Source: Ctena decussata (Eukaryota > Mollusca > Bivalvia > Lucinida > Lucinidae). Taken from it: a stretch of DNA of 64,000 nucleotides. The stretch covers positions 22,830,460 through 22,894,459 of the forward strand of contig OZ022500.1 in assembly GCA_963989385.1 (NCBI GenBank), read 5' to 3'. Positions 43,060-54,850 of this stretch are shown one piece after another. The notes below the pieces were generated by a model. The model was given only the letters and a program-made list of their open reading frames with translations, made no database searches and was not told where the DNA came from. Position numbers and translations under genes: made by a program. Numbering within the stretch: position 1 is the stretch's first letter; each line of letters begins with the position of its first letter.

Positions 43060-46000
43060 GAGCCGCACCCTCGGAAAAGTGCCACATGCGACGAGAAGAA
43101 TCAGCTCAGTCTGTGGTTACAGTTATGCGTTCACAACATGTATAAACACTCGTAAGCATCATTTACTGGAGCGCCGTAATGTGTGCGAAGAGTAATGACA
43201 CTAATCGGACTGCATTCGCTTTTACAAAGATGGGGTGAAACATATTTTTCCTTGCACAAACCTAGTGTGGTGATAAAACCAGTCTTATGTCATACGCAAA
43301 ACATGCATGTCCATTCTAGAAACATGCGCAATCAGAACAGGGTAGACTATACATGAATGTAGACATATCTTGGTACCTCCTGTTTGAGTATACATATATA
43401 TTTCTCTGCAAACATTATGGGCTGTAACACATTTTTCCTTGCGCATGCTATTTTGATTCGTGTCGTGATGAAATCAGCCTTATGGTATATGCAAAACACC
43501 TATGTCCAGACTAGTCTGTGCACTGGCACAATCAGAACAGGATAGGCTTAATAAGTATGCCTTCTGGAAATCAAAGGGTGAACTGCGCTAACTCTGACAG
43601 ACTACGCAGTTGCATAGACTTATCTTGGTACCCACTGTTTGCGCATAGCGTCAAATATATTTTGCCCGGAGATGGCTCAAAATGTTCAACACAAGAGATG
43701 AGCATAAAATGCACGCGCAAATATGATTGACCCTTGATTATCAATGACGTAACACAAGAGCTGCACCCTCGGAAAAGTGCCACATGCGACGAGTAGAATC
43801 AGCTCAGTCTGTGGTTACAGTTATGCGTTCACAACATGTATAAACACCCTGGAGCATCATTCACTGGAGAGCCGTAAAGTGTGCGAAGATTAATGACACT
43901 AATCGGACTGCATTCGATTTTACAAAGATGGGGTGAAACACATTTTTCCTTGCACATACCCAGTGTCGTGATAAAACCAGTCTTATGACATACGCAAAAC
44001 ACGCGTGTCCAGACTAGCAACATGCGCAATCAGAACAGGGTAGACTACACATTAGCGTAGACATATCTTGGTACATCCTGGTCGCGTATACATACATATT
44101 TCGCTGCAAACGTTATGGGCTGAAACACAATTTTCCTTGCGCATGCCATTTTGATTCGTGTCGTGATGAAATCAGCCTTATGGTATATGCAAAACACCTC
44201 TGTCCAGACTAGTCTGTGCACTGGCACAATCAGAACAGGATAGGCTTAATAAGTATGCCTTCTGTGAATCAAATGGTGAACTGCGCTAACTCTGACAAAC
44301 CACGCAGTTTGATAGACTTATCTTGGTACCCACTGTTTGCGCATAGCGTCAAATATATTTTGCCCGGGAAAGGCTCAAAACGTTCAACACAAGAGATGAG
44401 CATAAAATGCACGTGCAAATATGACTGACCCTTGATTATCAATGACGTAACCCAAGAGCTGCACCCTCGGAATAGTGCCACATGCGACGAGTAGAATCAG
44501 CCCAGCCTGTGGTTACAGTTATGCGTTCACAGCATGTATAAACACTCTGGAGCATCATTCACTGGAGAGCCGTAAAGTGTGCGAAGATTAATGACACTAA
44601 TCGGACTGCACTCGATTTTACAAAGATGGGGTGAAACACATTTTTCCTTGCACATAACCAGGTTCGTGATAAAACCAGTCTTATGACATACGCAAAACAC
44701 GCGTGTCCAGACTAGCAACATGCGCAATCAGAACAGGGCAGACTACACATTAGCGTAGACATATCTTGGTACCTCCTGGTTGCGTATACATACATATTTC
44801 GCTGCAAACGTTATGAGCTAAGGGACGAGTCATTTATTGTCGGGGGTGGGGGGGGGGGCGGGTACATTTAGGGTGGGTCGGATTTTTTATTGGTGATGTA
44901 CTGGGGGGGGGGGGGTCGGAAATAAAAAAGCGGGGAGCAGGGGGGTCATATATTTTATTCGGCATATTGGGGGGGGGGGGGGTGGGGGGGGTCAGAATTC
45001 TTCCATCAGTCTTTTTTTTTTAAAAAATGTCTCAGCTTCTGGGACCCCCCTCTTATATTCTTGTTAACTTAAACTCAAGCTGAGAGAAATTTATAGAACT
45101 GACACAAAACTTGACCACTTGATATCAAAAAAAGATATTTTTCATAAATTTGCTAATAAGTCAGTATGCAGTTGTCTATAAAATCATGTAGACCAGGTGA
45201 TTTTTTTCTGGATTATTTAATGCCAGCATTTGGGATATCAGCTTTCCAGTTGCCTTGTCATCAGCAAAGCTATTGTGGCTTCTGGGGGCTATGCCCCCAG
45301 ACCCCCCTCCATTACTATTATTAACAGTTTTATTGGACATTCAACAACATATTTCTGTATGGCCATATGCAGGAAGAAAAAGTGGGAAATATCAAAATAT
45401 GCTGACAAAAGTTAAAGACCATTAATGTGCATGATTTATCAACCTGTCAAAGTAAGAAAATGTTCTTTGTGTTTCATACAGGTCGGATTAAGGTCAGTCT
45501 GACTTAAAAAAAGGTAAAGCAGTATGTGGGGGAAGGGTAGCTGGGGAGTTGGGATGGTGGGGGGTCATAAACTTTTTTGTCACCTATCTGGGGGGGGGGG
45601 GGGGATCGGAAAAAAAATTCTGGTGAGACTGTGGGGGTCGGAAAAATTTTAGGGACTCGTATGAAAATGTACCCGACCCGACCCCCCCCCCCCCCCCACA
45701 CACACCTAATAATAAATGACTCGTCCCTAAAACACATTTTTCCTTGCGCATGCCATTTTGATTCGTGTCGTGATGAAATCAGCCTTATGGTATATGCAAA
45801 ACACCTATGTCTAGTCTAGTCTGTGCCCTTGCACAATCAGAACAGGGTAGGCACAATATCTATGCCTTCTGGGAACCAAACGGTGAACATCGCTAACTCT
45901 GACAGACTACGCAGTTGCATAGACTTATCTTGGTACCCACTGTTTGCTTATAGCGTTAAATATATTTTGCCCGGAGAAGGCTCAAAACGTTCGACACAAG

Positions 46001-46062
46001 AGATGAGCATAAAATGCACGTGCAAATATGACTGACCCTTGATAATCAATGGCATAACCCGA
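43060..46062 (+). repeat. Three tandem 698-bp units, duplication copy 1
   Basis: The units begin GAGCYGCACCCTCGGAA at 43060, 43758 and 44456. The third ends at 46062 if the MITE at 44822-45727 and one TAA are removed; each is then exactly 698 bp. Each unit contains an internal repeat of about 200 bp (CACATTTTTCCTTGCRCAT ... CAGTCTTATG/CAGCCTTATG ... GCAAAACA). The short ORFs on both strands recur with the unit and are not genes. Confidence 0.88.
44822..45727. mobile_element. PIF/Harbinger-like MITE
   Basis: The inverted ends are GGGACGAGTCATTTATT and AATAAATGACTCGTCCC, flanked by TAA (44819-44821 and 45728-45730). Subterminal text GGCGGGTACATTTAGGG is also mirrored (GAAAATGTACCCGACC). G-tracts dominate the ends. 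The equivalent unit in copy 2 (57688) is uninterrupted. TAA/TTA duplication with GGG ends suggests PIF/Harbinger. No transposase. Confidence 0.82.
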
Positions 46063-46298
46063 GAGCTGCAAGACTTACCAAAACTTACCGCAGTGATCTT
46101 AAATTTTGGGATAGATGAATCTGAGAACTCCATTTAGAATCAGGGCGAGATGTGCAATGCGTCATATCCTATCAGTATTTTTGACACACTGTCGGCTAGT
46201 ATAAGCACCTGTTCAAATTTTAAAATATTTACCGTAATGCTAAGATGTCCCAATAAAGAGGGTAAATTGAAACGATGCAAAATGTTTCAAGACACCAA

Positions 46299-46512
46299 GC
46301 AGGCACATGACGTCGTAATGACGTCGAAATGGCATCGACGCGACGTCACCATGCCGCATCGACGTCAATCCGACGTCATTTCGACGTCATATGCCTGCTG
46401 GGCAATAAAGTATTTCCCAGTGGGCACATGACATTAGAATGACGTCGATGCGATGTCATCTGGTTGCGTCGACGTCTTTGCGGCGTCACTATAACGTTGT
46501 GTGCCTGCTGGA
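46299..46512. mobile_element. Two GACGTC-rich palindromic repeats, copy 2
   Basis: Near-identical to 34341-34553. A third, shortened relative (GACGTCGCACTGCGATGTAA ... GTTATGTGCCCGCTGG) lies at about 46625-46695. Confidence 0.7.
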
Positions 46513-46588
46513 TAGTATGTGTCAATGTGAAGATCTGATCCGTCTCTTTTGGGCTTTCCAACAGTATCTGTTTATCTGAATCAGAAAA

Positions 46589-48135
46589 AATAAAGTTTCC
46601 TTTTAAAAGGAAAGGCTTGCCGAGTTTTTACTGACGTCGCACTGCGATGTAAGCGCCTGGCATCGACGTCATTTTGATGTTATGTGCCCGCTGGGTTAAT
46701 ACCAACGGAAGGGGAATTACGAGAACTAGCGTATGAGGACTAAACAAAAAGAAATTTAGACTAATTATGAAGTTGTTGTCGTACACTTCTCGTTACAATT
46801 TATTTTTTAACTAAATCCCCTCTTAGGCCAGCGATTCTGCAGTGTTTGGATTCCAGTTGCATACAAAGGTTCTTCTTGCATGTCAAGAAATTCCAGGACA
46901 ACCAAAATGATGTCATAATCACTGACAAACTGCTTTCCAGCCAATTCTTGAAAACGGTGGAAGTAATCCACAGAAATGCAGCGACAACACACCTTTGATA
47001 ACTTTACTCGACGATGGATCTTGATTTTCTGTCTCAGCTGCTTCAGTAATTGACTTCGCATTCCCCACTATTTACCTGTCCCTAAACAGGTGGTTAACAT
47101 GCAAACACTTTATGAATCCCGAATGACTGAAGCGATCACTTTGTCATCCGAAGGCATAGCCATTGCCTTCTTTGGAGACATGGCGAGGTGTTGTGGCATG
47201 TTTCCATAGTTTCGGGTGTTGGTTCGGTTCTGGCTGAGAGAGATAGACCAGTGGCTCATCCAGTGTCTTAAAACTGTCAATGAATCCCTCAGAGAGTTTA
47301 AAATCTCAACGGTTCTGAAATTGTCCACTCTTTTCGATACCTGTATTCCTACAAGAGGTTTTAAGGACAGGCTATTCATGAATGGTCAAACGGTATTGTA
47401 TTAGATGTTGAATTGAGTACATTATACCGCTGCTTGCCATCGACATGGCCTTTACAATGAATACACGTTACCTATACACCGGCGTTACCGTATTTTGCAT
47501 ATATTAACACGGCCACTGTGCATATTAGCCACACACACACACAGATAGATGGGATACTTGATTTGGTAAAAGGTGATGAGTGATGAGGAAAATCTCCAGA
47601 AGCGTCTGCTAGTTGAGTTTAAACAATAAATTTGAACGTTGATTTTTTCTGCTTTGACAGGTTTTCCAGATACAGAAATCTCCAGACGCATCAGCGCAGT
47701 CTGATCAATCCATCCTCAGCATGACGTATTCCTGGATCGTGGAGAATATGAATACCGAAAAAGAAAGACCCTGATCAGTCTGCACGGATGCATCAGCTCG
47801 AGCGTGGTGGCCGCTCTACGTAGAAACATTACACAATACCCTACGGCCTTTTTTCACCCAAACGCCGCTGTATGGTATGCTAAAAACAGCAAGCTTTTTG
47901 GAAAAGCTAATTCTTGTACGATAAGCGTCATGTGTACGGAAAGTGCCGACCGTTGGCGACAATGCGATCAAAAATAGAATTAAATCCCAGCTGTTATTTT
48001 TAGCAGATGCGGTAAACCAGCTATGGATATAAATAGACTTAGTCGGACGAGTTCTCCGCTTGTTGCAATGAAACGTTCGTATATGTGAAGAACAACATGA
48101 ACAAATGCAGTCTCAAACCGGAACGAGCTTTTCAA
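46589..48135 (-). mobile_element. Repeat family X, inverted, in copy 2 only at this site
   Basis: The left edge TTTCCTTTTAAAAGGAAA plus GGCTTGCC is the inverse of the right edge of the X copy at 36352-36374. The right edge at about 48120 (CTCAAACCGGAACGAGC) is the inverse of text near 35020-35040. Identity to the other X copy is much lower than that of the flanking duplicated DNA. Two minus-strand ORFs (46807-47061 and 47110-47379) might be relics of an element protein; no domain is recognised. Confidence 0.5.
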
Positions 48136-48973
48136 TCTATATTGGAAGTCTGTCCACAGTCTCAACTAAGAAGTCTAGGTCCACGTTTCATTAACATCGA
48201 TTTTCAAACGAAGGAAGGAATTCGATAGGGAAAAGAGTTATTGCCAAAAATGTGTAAATATTGCCAAACTTGATAAATTCTGCGTTTTGATCATACAAAA
48301 CTAAAATTGACTAGAAAAGATGTCATAACTGCCTTTTTTATTCATTTATTTTTCTTATTTGTTTTAACTATCGCAGAACTTAAATGTAAAGAAAATTAGA
48401 TGTGTCTGCGTGTGTGTTTTACTGCTCAAATATAAGTATGTGCTACGTAGAAACTTTGGCACGCATTTATTATTCTTACGGGCCACCAGTGTCAAGCTCC
48501 CTTAAAGTGCAGGTTACCATGGTGCTTTTGTGGGTTTCATCTGTTTGCGACTCCATTTTGGTTGAAGGTACATCATTGTAGAGTCCGGATGCGCTTATAT
48601 GCTGCGACCTTGTACCCATGCGCCTGTACTTGCACCACGTCCATGTTGTAGCAGACAGGCCTCAGTAAACAGTTTCCAGGACGCAGTAGACAGACAGTAG
48701 ACACTTCACTGGACAGTAAATAGTATACAGAAAACCGCGAACAGCATTCACTACTTTTCAGTATGCAGCATGCTCCAAAACGAAGAGCGAGTAGACAGTG
48801 CATATATAGTGGATGGTAAATGGTAGAATATATCAAAAGCCATTTAACGTTGAGAGAAACGTATTTGCCTTCGCACTGCTTAGAAATACATGTATATTCA
48901 TAGTGAAATTGGGGAAAACCATCAAAGAAAAATATAATAAAACCAGGAAATAGATAAAGAAAAGCAGATAAAA

Positions 48974-49088
48974 GTGTACAGCACCCGGTATTCCCGGGTG
49001 GTCATCCATCCAAGTACTAACCGGACTCGACGTTTAACTTCGGTGATCGGACAAGATCCGATGTTTTCAACGTGATATGGCCGTTGGC
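48974..49088 (-). rRNA. 5S rRNA-like sequence (probable pseudogene), copy 2
   Basis: Duplicate of 39721-39835 with the same box A shortening. The ends differ (GCCAACGG at 5', GTGCTGTACAC then TTTT at 3'); here the 3' end is closer to canonical 5S. As the copies share the internal deletion, it predates the duplication. Confidence 0.75.
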
Positions 49089-50207
49089 AACTTTAACATT
49101 TATACAGTCTATTTTTGAGAGTTTGAGATCAGTAACAGTTATAATATCCTGCAGTTCTAACTACTGGGACACCCACTGCAGGCCTAGTAGAGCAGTTGTA
49201 TCAGGATCTATGCTGTTTGCAGTTCAGTCTCATCAAGCCATCATTAAATCAACGTTGATTCATTGTGATTCAATGTTTTGTGATCAGCGTGTAAACTACA
49301 GCAAAACATCTTTAATAAGCCCCTTTATTACTGAATACAAATTTGCGCATCATATGATCAGCTGTCTAAAGTAACATGTTAACCGTCAATATCAACGTTA
49401 ATTAAACGTCAATGTAACGTTTAACCAACGTTGTGAATGACACGCCGTTGTTTCAGCGTTGTTTGTCAGCAGAGCGTGAGGAATAAATCAGTTTTCATTG
49501 AATGTGGCTGAAATATTTAGAGTTGCGACACGTGAAGAAAGTCTTCAGATGAGCATTTGCGAACTGCGCATATGCACAGTCTGCTCAGTAAGGGCACGGA
49601 GAGTCCGGTTATCAAAACATGCAATATCTTACTTATTCCAGTGCGTACTACACTTTTTCTGACTATAATGCACATGTAAGCAGACAAGTCTAAGCACTGC
49701 AGGTTCTCTATGAAAAAGGTTCGGAATGACATTTTTGCACACCTATAAAACAGCTCACAACTTTAAAAGATTTGCTTTATGTACACACTGATAATTAGCA
49801 AGGTAAATAAATCGTAATACATTCGGATAGAAGCTACATGATTTTACAACACATCTATATTTAGAAACTGAAAGTACAAATGTTTTGAAGGATAAAGTGC
49901 TTATTTTAAAATATCATTTTATGAAGTAAATAAAATCGAATCTAAGTCAGAAAAAGCCGGCAAGATTCAAACCAAGTGTTATTCCCCTTTCAATTTTATT
50001 CAGAACAAAAAAAGGAAGGTACCCAGATTTGTAGAAACGAAAATTCCCTAGCTTTCTATTCGATAACCCCCTCTACTGCCTTAAACGCCCTCTCACGCCC
50101 CCTCCCTCTCCTCCCAAACACCACAAATCAACCATCCTCTTGCTTCTTGGTGTACCACAGGGAGACCCTTTTATTGTGCCACTGTTTTAAACTCTTTTTA
50201 AACAACA

Positions 50208-50527
50208 GCAACAAATCCATTCATTTGAAAAATCGATATTTTGTTAGTTAGTAGATATACAGGTGGACTGCGGGGTTTTCGCGCAAAAACATTAAATAAT
50301 TTACAAATGCAGTTGAATTCTCCAATTTTTAACGTTTTTGCGTTAGAATATATATCAAAAGAAAGAATAATTATTGCAGATTTCGAATCCGTTTTCATAA
50401 AATAAGTAAATTTGTATTAATAATTAATCTCGCAATATAAATAGAGATGCCCCCCTGCATTTTTAGTGCAATTTACTATATAAGTATGCCATTTGAGGGG
50501 TTATGTTTGCAACTTAAAAATCCCCCA
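50208..50527. other. Segment present only in duplication copy 2
   Basis: It lies between AAACAACA and ATTTAATATTAAAA, which are adjacent in copy 1 (41820-41832). AT-rich with no inverted ends or obvious target duplication, so a deletion in copy 1 is as likely as an insertion here. Confidence 0.5.
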
Positions 50528-50764
50528 ATTTAATATTAAAATTAAATTATTGAAAAAAAAATCATTACAACCTGTATGCATAAAAAGTCAGCTTTAATTG
50601 ATGTTTTTATAATATAATCGTATCAAACGTGTCTTTCCTATACGATTCAATATATTTCCCGCTATTGGTTGTGTGGCTACGTTTTAAAGCAAATGATGAG
50701 ATAAGTTGCGATTGTCTTTTTTAACATGGAGCTCAGTTATACATTTTATGAAAAGCATCTTCCC

Positions 50765-50865
50765 GGCAGGCACATGACGTGGAAATGACGTTATATTGAC
50801 TTCGATGCGACATGGTGACGTCGCTTCGATGTCAGTGCGTCGTCAGTAGGACGTCATGTGCCTGG
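50765..50865. mobile_element. GACGTC-rich palindromic repeat, copy 2
   Basis: Counterpart of 42065-42165 with the same edges. Confidence 0.7.
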
Positions 50866-51033
50866 TTTTTGGTCTCATCAAGGTTGATGCAAATTATTGT
50901 TGGTTAATTAATCAATCTGTATGGTCTTAGTTTCTTTAAGATCAGATAGCTGAAACAAGTTTTCTTTGGACATGTGTATCTCTGACTGTTTTTTTGAATA
51001 CTTTTGTTGTGTACCTGTCTCTTTGTCTTTGGT

Positions 51034-51206
51034 AGGAGCCCCGGTAAGTGAGTGGGTTAAGCGCTGGCCTACTGATCTAGCGGACCAGGTTCGACCCCCG
51101 CTTGAGACTTTTTCCGACCTTTCCATTGCATACAGCCTTACATTATCGTCCTGATATGACTGAAATACTGTTGAAAAGGACGTAAAATCACAAGTCATCC
51201 ATCCAT
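51034..51206 (+). mobile_element. tRNA-derived SINE, family 3 (copy 2)
   Basis: Same insertion as 42725-42897, carried by the duplication, with the same CTTTGTCTTTGGT flanks. Confidence 0.85.
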
Positions 51207-52848
51207 CTTTGTCTTTGGTGTCTTTGGTGTTTACTATTCAATAGATTTAAGATTCCACCCAACCAGGCGGGTGATGGTATAAATATATAGTGTTGTTAGC
51301 CAAAGTGTTGCTTACTACGCGAAAAGGACAAATTCCTTCTTTTCGTAATATTAATGCGCATTCTTTAAGAGCCGCACCCTCGGAAAAGTGCCACATGCGA
51401 CGAGAAGAATCAGCTCAGTCTGTGGTTACAGTTATGCGTTCACAACATGTATAAACACTCGTGAGCATCATTCACTGGAGCGCCGTAATGTGTGCGAAGA
51501 GTAATGACACTAATCGGACTGCATTCGCTTTTACAAAGATGGGGTGAAACATATTTTTCCTTGCACAAACCTAGCGTGGTGATAAAACCAGTCTTATGTC
51601 ATACGCAAAACATGCATGTCCATTCTAGAAACATGCGCAATCAGAACAGGGTAGACTATACATGAATGTAGACATATCTTGGTACCTCCTGTTTGAGTAT
51701 ACATATATATTTCTCTGCAAACATTATGGGCTGTAACACATTTTTCCTTGCGCATGCTATTTTGATTCGTGTCGTGATGAAATCAGCCTTATGGTATATG
51801 CAAAACACCTATGTCCAGACTAGTCTGTGCACTGGCACAATCAGAACAGGATAGGCTTAATAAGTATGCCTTCTGGAAATCAAAGGGTGAACTGCGCTAA
51901 CTCTGACAGACCACGCAGTCGGATAGACTTATCTTGGTACCCACTGTTTGCGCATAGCGTCAAATATATTTTGCCCGGGGAAGGCTCAAAACGTTCAACA
52001 CAAGAGATGAGCATAAAATACACATTTGTGTCACGATATGGGGAAGACAGATTTGCACCCTATATTAATGTAGTGATCAATTTTGTCAGTTTCCTGCTCG
52101 ATGTTCTAAATGTTTATCTTACTTCTTCAGAAAAATGATCCCGATTAAAATCTACTTTGATCAATTTTGTCAGTTTCCTGCTCGATGTTCTAAATGTTTA
52201 TCTTACTTCTTCAGAAAAATGATCCCGATTAAAATCTACTTTAAATATGGTTTCCGATCTTTTTTTCTTTTTTCCTGTTTTATCATTTTCATCACTGAAT
52301 GCAGTCAATGTATTTCTCAATTTAATACAGTTCTAGTCCTTTTCACTACAATTTCATAAAACGCTACATTTGTCTTTCGAGCTTCAAATACTTTTTTCCC
52401 CTATTCACAAACTTATTTCACAAGCGCTACTGTGATTTTTCACTACAGTACACAAAGTACTTCTCTCCTCGAATAAAGCACTACACCTCCTTCTCAAATA
52501 AAATTCTATAAATCACTACTTTTATAGTAATTATCGGTTACCCGGTATTTTGCTACACATTTTCACTACTTCATAATAAGATAGATCTACTACATTTATA
52601 GCATTTCACTACTTTCAAGAAATGTTTGCTTTATCTTTTGTCTGATTGTATTTTCACTACTTTTACATAAAGATGCTACACATTATATCCCTGTGTTTCT
52701 CTGAAACAACAGCATGGTCTCTCCTGGGCATATTCCCTACAATTTTCAATTAACACTACATTTTCCTGCTATATTTTTACAGTGTTCTCCATCATTATAC
52801 TTTGAGGATTTACAATTCACTACATTTAATAAAACACTACAAACGAAA

Positions 52849-53203
52849 TTTTATCATATGACGTCGCATCTGAGAGTGTAATAAAGCCATGCATTAAAAA
52901 TGATAATCCACTAGTGGATTAAATATGCAAATTACGTCGCAACGTTATACGTTGGTGTCCATTAAAACGTCGTGTTATCTAATGGCGAAATCGTGACGTT
53001 TTAGTGCAAATTATGCTAATAAAATGCAATTTTAGTGTCATATGATAAATAGAATCTTGCATTCGTGCTCCTGTATTATTGAATTTATTAAACTCGTTGG
53101 GGAAAACTGATAAGATGCTCGGCAAAGCCTCGCATCTTATCTTTTTCCCAACTCGTTTAATAAATTCAATAAAACATGAGCACTCATGCAAGATCCTCTA
53201 TGT
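52849..53203 (+). mobile_element. Repeat family H, full copy inside the 4.56 kb element
   Basis: It begins TTTTATCATATGACGTCGCA, contains AATCCACTAGTGGATTAAAT and CGTGACGTTTTAGTGC, then the hairpin also seen at 28231, and ends AGATCCTCTATGT. An inverted copy lies at 63588-63832. Confidence 0.7.
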
Positions 53204-53924
53204 AGAGAAATTTTAAATGTAGTGAAAATGGGTCGTAGTGGAATTCAAAAGCATAGTAGCAAATAATGGTATCAATACCAAACTGTTGTGAAATCATGGA
53301 ATGTAGTGGAATAAATAAAGAGTAGTTTTTATCTGAATGGCCTGGTGATGTATAGATGATTCTGTAGAGAAATTCCAAAATGTAGTGAAAATTAGATGTA
53401 GTGAATTCATACAGCAAATTAATGGTACCAATATCAAACTGTTGAGAAATCTTAGAATGTAGTGGAAACTAAAGAGTAGCATTAATCTGAATGGTCTGAT
53501 GATGTAAAGATGAAATTGTAGAGAAATTCTGAAGTGTAGTGGAATTCAAATACATATAAGCATATTATGGCATCAACGTCAAACCGTTGAGTAATCTTAG
53601 AATGTAGTGGAAAATAAGATAAAGGGTAGTGTTAATCTGAATGACCCGATGTTGTAAAGCTGAAATTGTAGAGAATGTTAAAATGTAGAGAAGATGAGGC
53701 GTAGTGACGGAACGTCAGATGTTGGTGACAATAAGCGTAACGTCAGAAAGCGTCAGATTTTGAGCTTGTTGCCAGTTCACTGCAACGGCCTCATCGAATT
53801 TCTTCAAATTTTCCCAAATAAATACTCATTAAATGTGAATTTAATTGCCAACTGCAGCTGCTAGCAGAATATATCGGAAGGCATTAATTTTCGGGACAAC
53901 TTAGGATTTTGCTCGATTTCAATA

Positions 53925-54025
53925 GGGAGCCCCGGCAGCTCAGTACTTTAAACGCTGGTCTGCTGACCTAGCGGTCTCAGGTTCGATCCCCGCTTCATCC
54001 ATCTTTCCAATGATTTCAATAAAAC
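53925..54025 (+). mobile_element. tRNA-derived SINE, family 3-like fragment
   Basis: GGGAGCCCCGGCAGCTCAGT with CTGACCTAGCGGTCTCAGG and GGTTCGATCCCCGCTTC resembles the head of family 3, ending with AAAACG. The body is shortened. It lies within the 4.56 kb element. Confidence 0.6.
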
Positions 54026-54029
54026 GTAA

Positions 54030-54850
54030 CTAACGTCAAATACAGTTGCGGACAAAACCGCTAGATTTGCATATTCGTAAATTGCATCGGCTCTCCGAAA
54101 TAAATTCCAAAAACATTCCTGGTATAGAATTATTCGAAATAGGTATTTCATGTCCACCTGATTTTAATTTGCTTTATATTAAAGTTCGGTATGATTTTTA
54201 TGCTCAGAAAATGTCACTCAGTATGCAAAATAAAGAAATCTGGCGTTGCGGACAAAACCGCTAGATTTCGAAAATTTGGTATTACTTTAAATCGGATTAT
54301 ACGTTCCGAAGTTTGATGATTTCACAGTTCAAAAGTTCCAAATAGGTATCGTATTCTAGTAAATTTTCTACTCTTCCTCTGCTGCGTATTGTTGTTTAGT
54401 GCTACTTTGATCTTCGTCGGGTGCCGTTTCTTAGTGCCGAAAATCTGAAGTTTACGTTTTTCTTGAATCGATAAATCTTAAGTTTTCTTCTAGACGGAAA
54501 GGCTCAGCTTATTGGCGTTCCGATGTTAGTTTACATTACTTCACTCGCATCGACGGTTAAAAGTTTTTTTTTTTTTTTTTTAGCTCTTGTTTGCAACTTT
54601 AAACTGAAATAACCAATTTGCACTGCAAGTGCGTTGCAACGTCTTACAGCGTAAAACTTGACGTTGTTTGGTATTTCAAGACGATGTATTTATTTTTATG
54701 TCACACAAATAAAAATTTTCTTTTTATCTTCCAAATACTCAATAAATAACCTTTTAAATGGTATAAAATTTATTATGTTTGCTCGTCCGTTAGATATACT
54801 GCATCAGGGGAAAATTATAAAGATGGCTTGAAAATGAAATTGTCACCAAC
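54030..54850. other. Non-repetitive interior of the 4.56 kb element
   Basis: A short repeat, TTGCGGACAAAACCGCTAGA, occurs at about 54046 and 54245. A T-tract lies at 54566-54581. No credible reading frame; the ORF at 54046-54264 is too short to judge. Confidence 0.4.

Larger units (their letters stand above)
34267..46224 (+). repeat. Tandem segmental duplication, copy 1 (about 12 kb)
   Basis: The repeat starts at ATATTTACCGTAATG (34267) and recurs at 46225. Shared blocks in order: 34267-34630 with 46225-46588; 34638-34840 with 48136-48338; 36375-36940 with 48339-48730; 39479-40940 with 48731-50180; 41806-43060 with 50185-51368; and the 698-bp units. Shared blocks differ by only about 0-2 bases per line of 60 by eye. 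Large differences are insertions or deletions, listed separately. No host gene is recognised in it. Confidence 0.85.

Noticed and set aside
46807..47379. Two minus-strand ORFs as a host gene
   Set aside because: They lie in repeat X, are short, lack a start context or splice pattern and match no family I know; at most they are relics of an element protein.
34841..48135. Simple inversion of the X segment in one duplication copy
   Set aside because: The 200-bp neighbour block keeps its orientation but lies on the other side of X, which a single inversion does not give.
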